NCBI GenBank assembly: GCA_023264755.1
Contig: JAHFVB010000199.1
Location: forward strand, 1 to 8,479
Source of the DNA: Mycobacterium sp.
GTDB lineage: Bacteria; Actinomycetota; Actinomycetes; Mycobacteriales; Mycobacteriaceae
Reading direction: 5' to 3'
DNA length: 8,479 nucleotides
The first letter of the stretch is position 1. Each line of letters starts with the position of its first letter. Positions 7,497 to 8,479 of this stretch are shown here, piece by piece. Made by a program: the position numbers and the translations under genes. The notes beneath the pieces are model-generated. The model saw only the letters and a list, made by a program, of their open reading frames with translations. It ran no database searches and had not been told where the DNA came from.

Positions 7497-8171
7497 GTGA
7501 AGCTGGCGGTTCAGATGACGGCGTCCCTGGTGTTCGGTGCGGCATTCTTCGGGCTGGCACTGTTCTGGCCCGCGGGAACGTTTCACTATTGGCAGGCTTG
7601 GGTCTTCCTGGCGATCTTCTTCGGATCCTCCATCGTGCCCACGACATACCTCGCCAGGAGGCAGCCCGCCGCGCTCCAGCGTCGCCTGCGGGCCGGCCCG
7701 GCCGCGGAAACCCGCCCCGCACAACGCCTCATCATCACGGCGATCGTCCTGCTGGTGGCGGCGACGTACGTCACCAGCGCCCTCGATCACCGGTTCGGCT
7801 GGTCGACCGTGCCCTTGGCCGTCATCGTCGTCGGTGACGTGTTGGTCGCGGTCGGCATCGTCATGGCGCAGCTGGTCGTCATCCAGAACGGTTACGCCGC
7901 AGCGAACATCACCGTCGAGGAGAATCAGCCGCTGGTCACGACGGGGCTCTACGGGGTGGTCCGCCATCCGATGTACCTGGGAGTGGTGATCAACATGATC
8001 GGAGCGCCGATTGCGCTCGGTTCGCTGTGGGGTTTCATCCCCGTCGCACTCACCGTGCCCGTACTCGCGGCCCGGATCGTCGACGAGGAGCGGATGCTCG
8101 TCGCCGAGCTCACCGGCTACCGCGAATATCGGACGCGCGTGCGCGCCCGCTTGATCCCCCGTGTCTGGTGA
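7497..8171 (+). CDS. Isoprenylcysteine carboxyl methyltransferase (ICMT)-family membrane protein, copy 1 (Rv1216c-like)
   Basis: This gene encodes a 224-aa polytopic membrane protein. Hydrophobic segments lie near 8-25, 33-52, 78-95, 105-130, 160-178 and 180-195. The family core is at the C-terminus: GLYGVVRHPMYLG (150-162, with Arg156-His157-Pro158), then DEERMLVAEL (196-205) and GYREYRTRV (207-215). This is the conserved SAM/phospholipid-methyltransferase-like signature of ICMT/PEMT relatives. Bacteria with this family generally lack prenylated proteins of the eukaryotic type, so the acceptor is unknown; a lipid or a small molecule is a reasonable guess. The start is GTG 7497 with AGGAG 5 nt upstream, 9 nt after the permease stop. 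It is therefore in the same operon as the exporter. M. tuberculosis Rv1216c sits at the same place with the same length (from memory). Confidence 0.85.
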   Translation: MKLAVQMTASLVFGAAFFGLALFWPAGTFHYWQAWVFLAIFFGSSIVPTTYLARRQPAALQRRLRAGPAAETRPAQRLIITAIVLLVAATYVTSALDHRFGWSTVPLAVIVVGDVLVAVGIVMAQLVVIQNGYAAANITVEENQPLVTTGLYGVVRHPMYLGVVINMIGAPIALGSLWGFIPVALTVPVLAARIVDEERMLVAELTGYREYRTRVRARLIPRVW

Positions 8172-8181
8172 GGAGCTGCCA

Positions 8182-8479
8182 GTGAAGACCGCCGCGCAGA
8201 CTGCCATCACGTCGGTGCTCGGAATCGCGGCATTCGCGCTCCTACTGTTCGTCCCGGCTGGGACGCTGAACTATTGGCAGGGCTGGGTCTTCGTGGCCGT
8301 ATTCGTGGTGGCTACCTTGGTGCCGAGTATCTACCTGGCCAGGCATGACCCCGAGGCCTTGAAGCGACGCATGAAGGCCGGCCCCACCAACGAGCACCGA
8401 CCCGTGCAACGCGTCGTCATCGCGCTCTGCTTCCTGCTGGTCCCCGCCCTGATGGTGATCGCCGGACTCGATCACCGCT
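8182..8479 (+). CDS. ICMT-family membrane protein, copy 2, C-terminus cut by window edge
   Basis: The frame opens at GTG 8182, 10 nt after the stop of copy 1, with AGGAG 6 nt upstream, and runs open to the right edge (99 full codons). Aligned without gaps to the first 99 residues of copy 1, 52 are identical by my count. Shared blocks include PAGT, YW-Q-WVF, YLAR, AGP and LDHR. It is thus a tandem paralogue in the same operon. The predicted catalytic region (RHPMY, DEE) would lie beyond the window, so whether it is intact cannot be told. The identity level says this is not a recent duplication. Confidence 0.85.
   Translation, partial: MKTAAQTAITSVLGIAAFALLLFVPAGTLNYWQGWVFVAVFVVATLVPSIYLARHDPEALKRRMKAGPTNEHRPVQRVVIALCFLLVPALMVIAGLDHR

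Noticed and set aside
5966..7837. 623-codon plus-strand open frame overlapping the permease and the methyltransferase
   Set aside because: It is Arg/Gly-rich in a shifted frame, crosses two real genes and contains no membrane helices or motifs; it is a codon-bias shadow.

Overview
The window is high-GC actinobacterial DNA. Gene content and order match a conserved mycobacterial block that I recognise from memory as the Mycobacterium tuberculosis segment from tatB (Rv1224) to Rv1216c. Several differences from M. tuberculosis (divergent N-terminus of SigE, shorter RseA, an extra methyltransferase copy) suggest a non-tuberculous, probably environmental Mycobacterium/Mycolicibacterium. The species cannot be fixed from the sequence alone.

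Layout. Bases 1-3192 (minus strand) carry an envelope-stress module, read right to left: sigE (ECF sigma factor), rseA (zinc-binding anti-sigma factor), htrA (membrane-anchored serine protease with PDZ domain) and the start of tatB (Tat export), which runs off the left edge. Bases 3193-3366 are a divergent intergenic region with a tandem 8-bp repeat on the sigE side and a leaderless-type promoter on the other side. Bases 3367-4026 (plus) encode a class I SAM-dependent O-methyltransferase (Rv1220c-like). Bases 4027-4240 are the most structured non-coding stretch: a 20-bp tandem repeat, then a 24-bp-arm inverted repeat, then a perfect 16-bp-arm palindrome laid over a leaderless promoter. Bases 4241 to the right edge (plus) form a tightly packed operon: TetR regulator, ABC ATPase, a 12-helix ABC permease, and two tandem isoprenylcysteine-methyltransferase-family membrane proteins, the second cut by the window edge.

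How the parts work together. SigE is expected to direct the surface/envelope stress response and RseA to hold it inactive. HtrA and TatB act at the membrane in quality control and folded-protein export. The TetR operon looks like an autoregulated export system: the regulator's own start codon lies inside its probable operator, so repressor binding would block the only promoter seen for all five genes. The ATPase and permease correspond to the Rv1218c-Rv1217c drug-efflux pair of M. tuberculosis, and the role of the attached methyltransferases is not known.

Most of the window is ordinary conserved mycobacterial DNA and I see no wholly new system. The points most worth checking are the operator/leaderless-promoter arrangement, the nested inverted repeat upstream of it, the duplicated methyltransferases in the efflux operon, and the non-canonical ATPase motifs.
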